From Aquabacterium sp. (lineage in GTDB: Bacteria > Pseudomonadota > Gammaproteobacteria > Burkholderiales > Burkholderiaceae_C), in NCBI RefSeq assembly GCF_016234775.1, contig NZ_JACRAH010000033.1:1-43883 (forward strand): DNA of 43,883 nucleotides. Direction: 5' to 3'. This document shows positions 26,073-34,730 of this stretch, piece after piece. The position numbers were made by a program, and so were the translations under genes. The first letter of the stretch is position 1. Every line of letters begins with the position of its first letter. The notes under the pieces were generated by a model, which was given only the letters and a program-made list of their open reading frames with translations, searched no databases and was not told the origin of the DNA.

Positions 26073-29000
26073 TCATCGTCGATGTGCTGCTGGAGCCGAC
26101 ACCAAATATGCCGCCTCGGTCTTGTTGTTCACAGGCGGTCGCATGGACGGCGGATCCGATTCGGACTGGAATGGTGCCCCTAGCCCCCCGGGCTCAATAG
26201 TTGTCACGGGCTCTCCCACCTTTGTGTCCAGCATAATCAAAGGTACTCTAGTGCAGTACAGGGTGCGGATTGCGACAGGCCTATCGACTTGAGGCTGCTC
26301 GGAGAACATACGGGCCTCTTCAAGCTTTTTGGAGAGAAAACGCCGCTGCAGCTTCAATCGTTCCACTCGACTCGCATTCACCAGCGGATAGGCCTGCGAA
26401 ACGGGTGCCAGGTCTTCAGTCAAGCAGTCCAGAAACTCTCCGATGTATTCCATGAAATCTGGCGGGCAGTGCTTGTTACGCAAGGCTGCCTCGATGAGGT
26501 GCGTCAGCAGTTCGCCGAAAGCGCCCAATTGGATTGGGAACCACGCAATCCGTTCAATGAGCTCCAGGATCATCATGCAGGTGGACTCGAAGTCGGCATC
26601 GCCCGAAGCCAAACTGCGCTTGAAGCGCTGCATGCCCAATTGCACATAGCCCCCCCCCTGTAGCAACAGCCAAATAAAGTCTCCCGCCGTCAGGGCAACG
26701 AAGGTTCTGTTGCTCAAAAACATTTGCGTGGTGGCCCTGGCGCACTGGACCGAGCAGATAGCTCCCGCATGCACCCCGTACATCAGCAGCGCTTGGGGCC
26801 AGACTCCGGGCACTTGGACTGTCTGCGTCAGCAGCGTACGTAATCGGCCATCCAGCGTCAGCAAGGTGGCCTTGTTCGCCTGCGCCAGCAGTAGAAGTTC
26901 CAGCTCTTCGTGCTGTAGTACTTGCGCCAACTCCTGGAAATCCTCGGCCGCATTCAGCTCACCATATGCCGGCTGCACCGTGCAGTACTTGTCAACCACG
27001 GCCAGCATCGCCTTGGCGAATTCAATGCGCTTTTCGCGGTGCTTGTCCTCCAGTGCAATGACAGCTATCCGGCCCTCGACCTCAGCCGCCGTACCCAGGC
27101 TGCGTCGGTCGGTCTCTTCCGTGAGTCGAGCTTTCAAAATTTCCTTGGTTACCGGGGTGATGAGCAGCTTGGGCAGCAACCCCAGCAAGTCCTGAAGACT
27201 CAGCTTGACCAACTCAGCAATGGTCACAGAATCGATGACATAGCTCGCATCCTTTCTGGCAAGTAGTTCAAGGGCTTCCTGCCGCTCGTCAGCCGTTCCC
27301 GCCGAGGCGAAGATGGCCGGGCCCTCAGTTGGCCAACCGACGGCCACATCAACGGGGGAACGCCCTTGATAGTGCGAGAAGCCACCCAAGGTCATCGCGC
27401 CTCGGGCGTAGTGCTCAAACAGCTTCTTCGATACCTCGGTGGACCGCTTGAGCTCAGCCAGCAAGTAGGCGAAGTCCTTTTCGGCGTCGCCGGATGTACC
27501 AACAGGCACCGACTTCATGTTCGGCAGGCCACTCAGCGACTCCGCGCGTTCCTGAGCCAAATGAACCATGCGGCGGTAGGCCGATTGAATCGCACACACC
27601 GTAAAGCGTCGCACCCCACCGAGCGTTTGCGTCGGAACGTCCACTGCTTGTCCAGGCTCAGCGCCAAGCAGAGCAACAGCTTCCTCTGAGGTAGCTGCAT
27701 AAAAGCTTTCGCGCTTTGGGGCATCGGCAACATGGTCCGGGTCAACGATGACTTGGAAGGTGTGGCCCAGCTCATCTACCAGCATCACGGCGCTTCCCAC
27801 CGCCACTGCCGGCAGCTTTTCATCCATCAACGGCAGCTCGGCCGGACCAGTCACGATGGCGAGGAAGTAGGCAGACAGCGCTTCCGGTTCTTCAAAGTTG
27901 ACACGGGCCATTCGATACAGTCGGCGCATACCTCGCTGTGGCTCGCCATATCGCAGCTCGAACGAGCTCAGTTGGGCTAGGGTGCGAATAGAGCCATCGA
28001 GGCTCTCGGGTACGGCGCGAAGGTCAGCCTGGAATTGGGCCGGCGTTGAAGCACGCAAGGCAACGATGAGCTTGAACAGCCAATTCTTAGCGCGAAGCGG
28101 TAATTTGCGAACCTGAGCTTCCGCCAGAGGCTGTAAGAAGGTCCAATCTCCTGCCTGTTGGCCGAGCTCAATTGCCAGGCTGCGCACATCGTCGTCCTCG
28201 ATCCAGTCCAACGGTAGTCGGCTCAGCAAGTCCTTGGCCTTGCGCCGATTGTGAGAGCGTACATAGCAGGCCAGGAGCCGGTTGTGCAGGTCAGAAAGCT
28301 TGCCTGGAGCAACCAAGCGCGCGTACCAAAGCGCCGCCTCCGCCCATTGCTGCGCGCTGTAGAGCAACTCGGCCAACGCCAGTTGGTCGGACGCTGGACT
28401 GTCTGCGGTCACGAGGGCTCGGGCCCGACCAAGCACAGCCTCCGCTTCCAAGGCTCGCCCGGCGCTCCTCAAAACTCGGGCCGCCACGCAAGCGGTGATT
28501 AAGCTACCCTGAGCGGAAATATCTGCAGCCAAGATTTCCTGGACAGCTGTGTCCCTTTCGCCCGCGCGATTCAATGCTTCCCAGCGGAGGGCTGTCAGGA
28601 TTTCCACGGTGTCCGCGTGCGTCGGAGTCAATACCTTCGCGGCTTCCGCTGCTCTGGCCAGCAGGTCTACTGCGCCCTTGCTAGCGGCGAGCTCACCAAA
28701 AGCAACCAGAGCTTCTGCGTTAAATTCAGAAAGCCGCTCTTGTCCCAGGGCCAGCACTTCATCAAATCGGTGCAATTCCGACAGCGCGCCAACCCGCGTG
28801 CGCAGCAGTTCGGGTGTCTTGACGCAGTGGGCATCGGCGTCGATAGCAAGGTCGAGCGCTTCCTGAAACCTCCGCTGCAGCAGGAGCGCATATCCCAGAT
28901 GGCCAGCGGTTTCTGGCACTGCCTCAGACTGGATAGACCATAGGCATTCATGCCAGGGTTCAAAGAGCTTGACCGCGTCTTCCAGCGCCTTGAGTGCCCT

Positions 29001-30182
29001 AGCGGGCAACACACCGTATATCGCGTCGAGAGGCTGCTTGGCGCCCCACTCCACCGCAAGCCGAAGAGTCGTGGCCCGGGTGAAGAAGCCGGCGTCGGGG
29101 TGTTCCGCAGCGAGAAAGCTGTACCTGCTCGCCTCCTCAAATTTGCCCGCGGCCTGCGCGGACATGGCCACAAGCTGAAGCACATCTGGCTCGGCCCGCA
29201 AATGATTTGGCACCTCATCGAACACGAGGCGATCACCTTTGACCATGCGGACGTTGGCCACGATAAGCCAAACCTGCTGCGACAGCGGAAACCGCTCTAT
29301 CGCCTTGACGCCTGCGGCCAGGGCGTCATCAAGGTAGCCTTGCAGCATCAAACCGCGGACTTGCGCGGCAGCGAGCCGCTCATCGTCGGGGTACAACGCG
29401 AACGCCTTCAGGAAGTGCTCAGCGGCCTCCGTGCTGTCGTCTTGACTGAGCCACAGGGCTAGCCCTCGCTGCAAGTACCAGCGAGCTTGCTGGTGGGCGT
29501 CGAAGGGAGCGAAATCCTTGCCGATGGCGGCCAGATGCGTCAACGCGTCGCGGTACCTGCCGACCTTCAGCAGGTCGTTCGTGTGGTCCAGTTGCGCGCT
29601 AATCAGCTTGTCAACAGAGTCCGACCTCGCTGGGGGAAGAGCATTGCCGTGCAGAACGGCGTCTTTAGTTTCCACGAGCAGCGCGGCGATCGTCGTGAGT
29701 TGTTGCTCCTGACGGTGATACGCAGCTCCGGGCGCATGCGGAGCATAGTGGTCCTGAAGCACGCCGTAGGTGTCGATGTGGTTGGCAATGTCTTCCCAGA
29801 ATTCGATCTCGACACTGAACAGGCCCTTGGCCTCCCGCTCGTCCGAAAGCAGTTGTACCTTGTGCAGCAAGGCAGCATCCGAGAGCGCGGTAGTGGCCAG
29901 CAATAGCTGCTTGATGGGTGTTTTGAACCCATCGGCCTTGGTGACCTCGTCCAGGACGTCTTCCCACTTGACTGGCTTCAGCGTGTACTTCTTGCACTGA
30001 ATGCCAATGCGCCCGATGTCCGCAGATTTGATGAACACGTCCACGCCACCTTGCTTCTGACCGCGCCGCCCGTTCATCTTGGGGTTGGGGTCCTTGAAGA
30101 CGACCCCGTACACCTGAGCACACATACGCTCGAAGTCAGCTTCATTTCTAGGTGCGGGTATTTCGAGTGGAATGCTGTGCAC
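26073..30182 (-). CDS. Mrr-like nuclease - TPR array - PIN-like domain protein, candidate defence effector
   Basis: This is a 1369-residue protein from a GTG start. Residues 12-135 form an Mrr-type PD-(D/E)XK domain, with Asp48 in GGVDVF and Gln62-x-Lys64 in GIQCKKY. Residues ~180-800 are a long alpha-helical array with TPR-like spacing (for example YLQRGLALWLSQDDSTEAAE and LGYALLLQRRFQEALDLA). Around 980-1130 a PIN-like fold is suggested by Asp984 (SYVIDSVTIAEL) and Asp1111 (ATLLTLDGRLRTLL). The last ~240 residues are helical with no match. Two predicted nuclease domains joined by a sensor-like scaffold suggest a defence or DNA-quality role. It carries no secretion signal. The downstream partner encodes an MBL-fold protein. 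The nuclease call is strong, the TPR call moderate, the PIN call tentative; function is inferred. Confidence 0.75.
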   Translation of the reverse strand: MHSIPLEIPAPRNEADFERMCAQVYGVVFKDPNPKMNGRRGQKQGGVDVFIKSADIGRIGIQCKKYTLKPVKWEDVLDEVTKADGFKTPIKQLLLATTALSDAALLHKVQLLSDEREAKGLFSVEIEFWEDIANHIDTYGVLQDHYAPHAPGAAYHRQEQQLTTIAALLVETKDAVLHGNALPPARSDSVDKLISAQLDHTNDLLKVGRYRDALTHLAAIGKDFAPFDAHQQARWYLQRGLALWLSQDDSTEAAEHFLKAFALYPDDERLAAAQVRGLMLQGYLDDALAAGVKAIERFPLSQQVWLIVANVRMVKGDRLVFDEVPNHLRAEPDVLQLVAMSAQAAGKFEEASRYSFLAAEHPDAGFFTRATTLRLAVEWGAKQPLDAIYGVLPARALKALEDAVKLFEPWHECLWSIQSEAVPETAGHLGYALLLQRRFQEALDLAIDADAHCVKTPELLRTRVGALSELHRFDEVLALGQERLSEFNAEALVAFGELAASKGAVDLLARAAEAAKVLTPTHADTVEILTALRWEALNRAGERDTAVQEILAADISAQGSLITACVAARVLRSAGRALEAEAVLGRARALVTADSPASDQLALAELLYSAQQWAEAALWYARLVAPGKLSDLHNRLLACYVRSHNRRKAKDLLSRLPLDWIEDDDVRSLAIELGQQAGDWTFLQPLAEAQVRKLPLRAKNWLFKLIVALRASTPAQFQADLRAVPESLDGSIRTLAQLSSFELRYGEPQRGMRRLYRMARVNFEEPEALSAYFLAIVTGPAELPLMDEKLPAVAVGSAVMLVDELGHTFQVIVDPDHVADAPKRESFYAATSEEAVALLGAEPGQAVDVPTQTLGGVRRFTVCAIQSAYRRMVHLAQERAESLSGLPNMKSVPVGTSGDAEKDFAYLLAELKRSTEVSKKLFEHYARGAMTLGGFSHYQGRSPVDVAVGWPTEGPAIFASAGTADERQEALELLARKDASYVIDSVTIAELVKLSLQDLLGLLPKLLITPVTKEILKARLTEETDRRSLGTAAEVEGRIAVIALEDKHREKRIEFAKAMLAVVDKYCTVQPAYGELNAAEDFQELAQVLQHEELELLLLAQANKATLLTLDGRLRTLLTQTVQVPGVWPQALLMYGVHAGAICSVQCARATTQMFLSNRTFVALTAGDFIWLLLQGGGYVQLGMQRFKRSLASGDADFESTCMMILELIERIAWFPIQLGAFGELLTHLIEAALRNKHCPPDFMEYIGEFLDCLTEDLAPVSQAYPLVNASRVERLKLQRRFLSKKLEEARMFSEQPQVDRPVAIRTLYCTRVPLIMLDTKVGEPVTTIEPGGLGAPFQSESDPPSMRPPVNNKTEAAYLVSAPAAHRR

Positions 30183-30989
30183 GTTTGTAATATTCCCTGA
30201 GTCGTCCTCTTAGCGGCCACATTGTGCCGAAACCTAGGGCTGCGTGGCGATTGATAGCTCACCGGCACTTTCCATCGTTTGCGTACGGATTGCATCGCAC
30301 AACTCCTGCAACGTCGTTCCCTTGCTGTTCCCGGCCATGGGTCAAGACAGCAAGCCGCTTTGGCAGCAGGCGTTGATCCGCGGTCAGCTTCAGATGGCGC
30401 TGAACCTGCATCAGCAAGCAGAGCTCCAGGCGCACGGTCGGTTGGTGCCCTAAGTCCCCACCGACAACGGCGAGTCCCCCGCGAAAGACCATGCTTTCTG
30501 AAGATGCCATAAAGGACCTAGTTCGCCCCTCCGAGATGCCGGCTGGAACGTGACGCTAATTTGCAAGAAGAGGCCTGTACCAGCGGGATGCAACTGATCG
30601 GCCTCATATGCGGAAAATGAACGACCGCACCCAGCCAATTGAAAGCGTTGAGCGCCATCTCACAACTACGACAACCAGATATTTGGGCAGCGGCGATGCC
30701 ACCTTTGACGACTGTTCTCAGTCAATGTAAAGGGGAGCTAACCAAGTGATCACATTGCGCCTGGAAGCTTCGAGATCGCATGTAATTGTTTGAAAGCTTT
30801 TCGCAAATGTGATGCCATGGAGAAGTGCCTGTTGCTTAGCATGCTATGTTTCAGCTAGGTCGCCGTCACCAGCCGCACGCGCCCAAATGGGCATGACGAA
30901 GACGGAGCTTTCTCCAGCCACCCTTTTCATGTTGCTCATAGGGCGGTCCGCAATGCGTGCACCGGCTTAGACGCCCCATGGAGAGAAGC
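30183..30989. other. Intergenic region without a supported gene
   Basis: These ~800 bp between two divergent genes have no ORF with convincing protein character. One plus-strand frame, 30244-30453, ends with WQQALIRGQLQMALNLHQQ and might be a relic; I do not recognise it. Promoters for both flanking genes should lie here, but no strong consensus was found. Confidence 0.4.
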
Positions 30990-32546
30990 ATGGATATTCA
31001 GCAATTGAAGCTGTCGGCGGAGCTTGTCCGCGACCTACTTAAAGCGTGCGATGTGCGCATTGGGCATTCACAGGCTCTAGATCTTGTCGCGGCATTACCG
31101 GGGCTTAGGAATTGGCCAGAGGTTTTGGCATTTCCGGATCGTGTGTCTGCATGCACCGTAGATGCTTTTTCGGTAGCGCGCCTGGCGGGCCGACTGTGCG
31201 ACAAGTACGGCGTAGATCTGTTAAGCCCAGAAGTACTGCTACGCGTGTTGATATCAGATGAGAGATTGAGATCTGTCGGTACGCGTGCACCGGTAGATTT
31301 CTCGACATATCTCACTGTGCAAGAAGTGTGTTCTGCACCAACTGCATTGCAGGCGCATCAGCGCTTCGCCGAAAACCTCGACGTACTCAAAGACTGGCAG
31401 ATCATTTATGCCGACCAGCAAGACGTCGGCACGGTCAAGCTGTTGAACTTGCAGTTAGGCAACTCCGGCCTTGCTGCAACAGTGTTCAGAGGGAGGTCTC
31501 TTTGGATCATGGATGCGCCGTTTGTAGCATCTGGATCCTCTGCAAAGGTTGACCTGCGAGGAGGATCGGCGCTGTTTGTGGATTCCAACGCTGCTAGCTA
31601 TGTGCGTGCGATGGCATATCAAGCTGAGCCGCAGGATAGGGTAATTCAGAATGCCCGCTTGATGAATAAGTTAGGCAGCCGCCTTCAGAACCTCAACTTC
31701 TATCTCTATCTTTGGGAGGCGCAGCGTCATTGGTCTCCAAAAACGCGGGCTCGATGCAAGGAATCGGTTGCGGCCATTCACGCGCTATCTGCGTCCGGTA
31801 GTCCTTTGTCGCTTGAATGGGGCAATCGATATAGGTGCGCATTTCGAGAGCAGGCAGAGAACTTTGCGGAAGGCCTTATCTCGGAGTTCGAACAAGACTT
31901 GGATGCGGGTTTGGCGCAAGGGATTGCGCAGCAAGTTGCCATGATGGAAGCAATTCTGGTGCGTGCGCAGATCATTCAATTGAGCTCAAAGAAATCTCCT
32001 CAGCACAAGCTTGCCTTGCTGGTGGCTTTTATGCACGAGGAGCTATCAACAATGATGTTGCGCGAACTCGTTGTGTGTGGAGACCTCTTTTCTAAGAGTG
32101 AGAACTCCAGGATGGCGCAGAAACTCAACTCGCTTCAGAATCACCCCAACCCAGAGGCCTTGCTGAGAAATTGTGCGTGGGACATGTTCATCCCCAGAGC
32201 TTTGGACATGTTGGCGGCATCCCGACCAGCGCACACCGAGCAACTGGATTTTTACCTTGCTGAATTGTTGACCTTCGATGGCGATGTGTGCGACATCCTT
32301 CGGGCAACGCAGCTAAGGGCCATTGCGCTTCATCGCCCCTCAATGCGACCGATGCCGTTCTATGACAATGATGTCGCCGAGTGGCTTGGCAATCGAGTGG
32401 GAGATAAACGTATGGCTGAGTTGGATGAGTTCTTCCAACCATCAGCCTCTAAGCAGAGATCGGAACGCAGGTCCGTGAAAGCTGTTCAAGATGTATTGCA
32501 AGAAGACTGGTCTCATCTGCTGCATTTGTTGAAGCGTGCAGCGTAG
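30990..32546 (+). CDS. Protein of unknown function with an N-terminal helical domain
   Basis: The 518-residue protein starts at ATG 30990, which has GGAGA 5 nt upstream; GTG 30957 is less likely. Residues 1-50 (LVRDLLKACDVRIGHSQALD, then ALPGLRNWPEVLA) resemble the short helical domain found at the N-terminus of some proteins annotated as glyoxalase-superfamily or toxin-associated. A central beta-rich part (~140-200) ends in SALFVDSNAASYVRAMAYQ, where Asp198 resembles the first Asp of a PIN domain, but the other PIN acids are not evident. The C-terminal 300 residues are helical. No function is assigned. It lies next to the candidate defence genes. Confidence 0.6.
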   Translation: MDIQQLKLSAELVRDLLKACDVRIGHSQALDLVAALPGLRNWPEVLAFPDRVSACTVDAFSVARLAGRLCDKYGVDLLSPEVLLRVLISDERLRSVGTRAPVDFSTYLTVQEVCSAPTALQAHQRFAENLDVLKDWQIIYADQQDVGTVKLLNLQLGNSGLAATVFRGRSLWIMDAPFVASGSSAKVDLRGGSALFVDSNAASYVRAMAYQAEPQDRVIQNARLMNKLGSRLQNLNFYLYLWEAQRHWSPKTRARCKESVAAIHALSASGSPLSLEWGNRYRCAFREQAENFAEGLISEFEQDLDAGLAQGIAQQVAMMEAILVRAQIIQLSSKKSPQHKLALLVAFMHEELSTMMLRELVVCGDLFSKSENSRMAQKLNSLQNHPNPEALLRNCAWDMFIPRALDMLAASRPAHTEQLDFYLAELLTFDGDVCDILRATQLRAIALHRPSMRPMPFYDNDVAEWLGNRVGDKRMAELDEFFQPSASKQRSERRSVKAVQDVLQEDWSHLLHLLKRAA

Positions 32547-32612
32547 CGTCTGATTTTTTTACCTTGGCTCCCTGTCCAAGCACTATCTAGGCGCGACAGG
32601 GGGCTATCCATA

Positions 32613-32626
32613 CCCCCCCCCCCCCC
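32613..32626 (+). repeat. Homopolymeric tract of 14 C
   Basis: Fourteen consecutive C residues lie 67 bp after the stop of the preceding gene, preceded by GGGGG at 32579-32583 (ACAGGGGGCT). It does not fall in a coding region. Confidence 0.9.
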
Positions 32627-32912
32627 TTGGTCAAAAAATGTCTGCGGTTCTGGAGCCAATGTTGCCAGCCCCACAAGGGCGCCTTTGAACCCCATGGGGC
32701 GGAAAATACACGCCAATCCGAGTGGTCTTGTGCGTGGTTACGCGCAGACCAGTCTGACTAGATAGAGAGCAAAAGCGTTCTTGTTAGCGCTGCCTGCCCA
32801 CAGATTTTTGAAGCTCATCTACCGCAGAGGTAAGCCGATATCTCTGCGCCCCCCTGCGCGCGCACTTGAATACAGATTTTTTCGGTTACGTACTACCTCC
32901 TCGATCAACAAG

Positions 32913-32950
32913 AAGTGCCACCGTCTCAGGGATGGTTTGGCACTTTTTTT
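32913..32950 (+). terminator. Terminator-like hairpin upstream of the small membrane-protein gene
   Basis: AAGTGCCA (32913-32920) pairs with TGGCACTT (32938-32945) across a 17-nt loop and is followed by a T run to 32950. It lies 57 bp before the ATG at 33008, so it could be an upstream terminator or a leader attenuator. The rest of 32547-33007 holds no supported gene. Confidence 0.65.
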
Positions 32951-33007
32951 GTTCCCAAGGCCGATGCCACTCGTCGGTGTTCCTTCGTAACCAGACAGGA
33001 GAAATCC

Positions 33008-33139
33008 ATGCGCCCCTATCCCTCCCCTCTTGAAGATCTTGCTGCCTTCGCCATCGCATTTTTCAGCGGTGTTGCCTTCGCCGTCAGCATGACCAACTAC
33101 GTCAAACGTCTGCGCAAGGAGCAACCCCATGCTCGATGA
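33008..33139 (+). CDS. Small single-pass membrane protein, unknown
   Basis: The 43-residue protein begins MRPYPSPLEDLAAFAIAFF, contains one hydrophobic helix (~10-30) and ends in a basic tail (YVKRLRKEQPHAR). AGGAG lies 6 nt before the ATG, which supports translation. It overlaps the next gene by 11 bp. Confidence 0.55.
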   Translation: MRPYPSPLEDLAAFAIAFFSGVAFAVSMTNYVKRLRKEQPHAR

Positions 33140-33545
33140 CGATTCAGACTGGCCAGGTCAGACAGAAACATCTCCATTTGGCCTAGATCGCCAAAGCACC
33201 TCATCGAGCCAACTACGTTGCCCGCGATGCGGAGCCAGTCAGGTTTCGCAGCGCCACGTTGCTAGACGCGTGGGTGGAACGATTGGCTCTATTGCTGGCG
33301 CAGTAGGTGGTGTTTGTCGTGGACTTGCTGGCTACGAAGCTGGCCTGGCCATTGGTGCGCTGGCATTTGGTCCCCCGGGGGCTATGCTTGGCGCTGTTTC
33401 TGGTGCCGTGATCAGTGCTCTCATGGGTGGCACCACTGGCTGGACCATCGGTACCAAGCTCGGCTCGGCTATCGATACATCCATTTTGGACAACTATCGC
33501 TGCTTGTCATGTCAGCACAGCTTCAGTCCAACTACGCAGCCTTAA
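33129..33545 (+). CDS. Zinc-ribbon and glycine-zipper protein, unknown
   Basis: The 138-residue protein has a CPRCGAS motif at ~31-37 and a CLSCQHSF motif near the C-terminus that together could form a split zinc ribbon. The middle (~50-115) is Gly/Ala-rich with GxxxG spacing (GGTIGSIAGAVGG, GAMLGAVSGAVISALMGG), typical of membrane-inserting glycine zippers. No function is known. It is first in the DUF932 / YqaJ / Gp3-like cluster. Confidence 0.6.
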   Translation: MLDDDSDWPGQTETSPFGLDRQSTSSSQLRCPRCGASQVSQRHVARRVGGTIGSIAGAVGGVCRGLAGYEAGLAIGALAFGPPGAMLGAVSGAVISALMGGTTGWTIGTKLGSAIDTSILDNYRCLSCQHSFSPTTQP

Positions 33546-33663
33546 TGCTCACTTGACGCATCGCCTCGTTGCGAGGTCGACTGCATCCCCCTACTTTTCG
33601 TGCACGACATCGAGCCCCCGGGCATCGGTGCGCTTTCGCGCGTCTCAATAGAAATTCACATTC

Positions 33664-34641
33664 ATGGCTCACCTTGTAGAAAACATGGCCTATGTAGGCC
33701 AAACGCCTTGGCATGAACTCGGCCACCAGCTCCCGCCCAAACAACCCATTGAGGTCTGGGCAAAAAGTGCCGGCATGGACTGGTCCATTTGCGAAACCCC
33801 TGTGCGCTATATGACTGAGCGCAGCGGAATGCTCGGGGAGATCAAAACGGTCGATGATCAAAAGGTCCTCTTCCGCAGTGACACCAAGGCTGCCTTGTCT
33901 GTCGTTGGTGGCCGCTACCAGGTGGTTCAACCAAAGACCGTCCTGGAGTTCTATCGTGATCTCACCGAAGTGTCCGGGTTCGAACTAGAGACTGCGGGCG
34001 TTCTCAAAGGCGGCCGCAAATTCTGGGCATTGGCCAAAACAGGCAAGACCAGTGTGCTCAAAGGCCACGATGTTGTACACGGCTACATCCTGCTGGCTTC
34101 GTCCTGCGATGGCACCTTGGCAACCATTGCCACGCCAACCACCGTGCGCGTGGTGTGCAACAACACCCTCACCGTTGCACTCAATGGAGCAACCCACGCC
34201 GTCCGGGTGCCGCACAGCACAACCTTCGACGCCCAAGCCGTCAAGCAGCGACTTGGCATTGCAGTAAGCCAGTGGGACAGCTTCATGTACCGCATGAAGG
34301 CGCTGTCAGAGCGCAAGGTAAAGAGCCACGAGTCCATGAACTACTTTCTCAGAGTCATGTGTCAGACGGACTTGTCAGGCCCTGCGAATGCGTCCAGCCC
34401 AGCCCTGGTCAACGAGCGCGCACTCAAAGCCGTGCAAGCGCTCTACGACGGACAGGGTAAAGGCGCCGAGTTGGCCTCAGCCCAAGGTACCGCTTGGGGC
34501 CTGTTGAATGCCGTCACCCAGTTCGTGGACCACGAACGCCGCGCGCGCAGCCAAGATCATCGATTGGACAGTGCGTGGTTTGGCCAAGGTGCCTCGCTCA
34601 AGCAACGTGCACTGGACCATGCCCTGCAGTTGGTTGCCTGA
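33664..34641 (+). CDS. DUF932 (phage/plasmid-like) protein
   Basis: The 325-residue protein shows the DUF932/TIGR03299 hallmarks: AYVGQTPWHELG near the N-terminus, RYQVVQPKTVLEFY, RVVCNNTLTVAL and ASAQGTAWGLLNAVTQFVDH. Such proteins are common on plasmids, phages and ICEs, without a defined reaction. It is co-oriented with the YqaJ-type nuclease gene and separated from it by a terminator. Confidence 0.88.
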   Translation: MAHLVENMAYVGQTPWHELGHQLPPKQPIEVWAKSAGMDWSICETPVRYMTERSGMLGEIKTVDDQKVLFRSDTKAALSVVGGRYQVVQPKTVLEFYRDLTEVSGFELETAGVLKGGRKFWALAKTGKTSVLKGHDVVHGYILLASSCDGTLATIATPTTVRVVCNNTLTVALNGATHAVRVPHSTTFDAQAVKQRLGIAVSQWDSFMYRMKALSERKVKSHESMNYFLRVMCQTDLSGPANASSPALVNERALKAVQALYDGQGKGAELASAQGTAWGLLNAVTQFVDHERRARSQDHRLDSAWFGQGASLKQRALDHALQLVA

Positions 34642-34666
34642 ATTCATTCTTTCTCGCCTACGGCAT

Positions 34667-34701
34667 AAGCCCCGCTCAGTTGATTCTGGGCGGGGCTTTT
34701 T
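34667..34701 (+). terminator. Intrinsic terminator after the DUF932 gene
   Basis: A 9-bp stem AAGCCCCGC (34667-34675)/GCGGGGCTT (34690-34698) with a 14-nt loop is followed by TTTTT. It lies 30 bp before the next start codon, so it may also attenuate that gene. Confidence 0.8.
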
Positions 34702-34730
34702 GTTTGTCTTGCTCAATCAATGGAATCAAC

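Noticed and set aside
34494..34730. Upstream extension of the YqaJ-type frame
   Set aside because: It overlaps the DUF932 gene and a terminator. Family similarity begins after ATG 34731.
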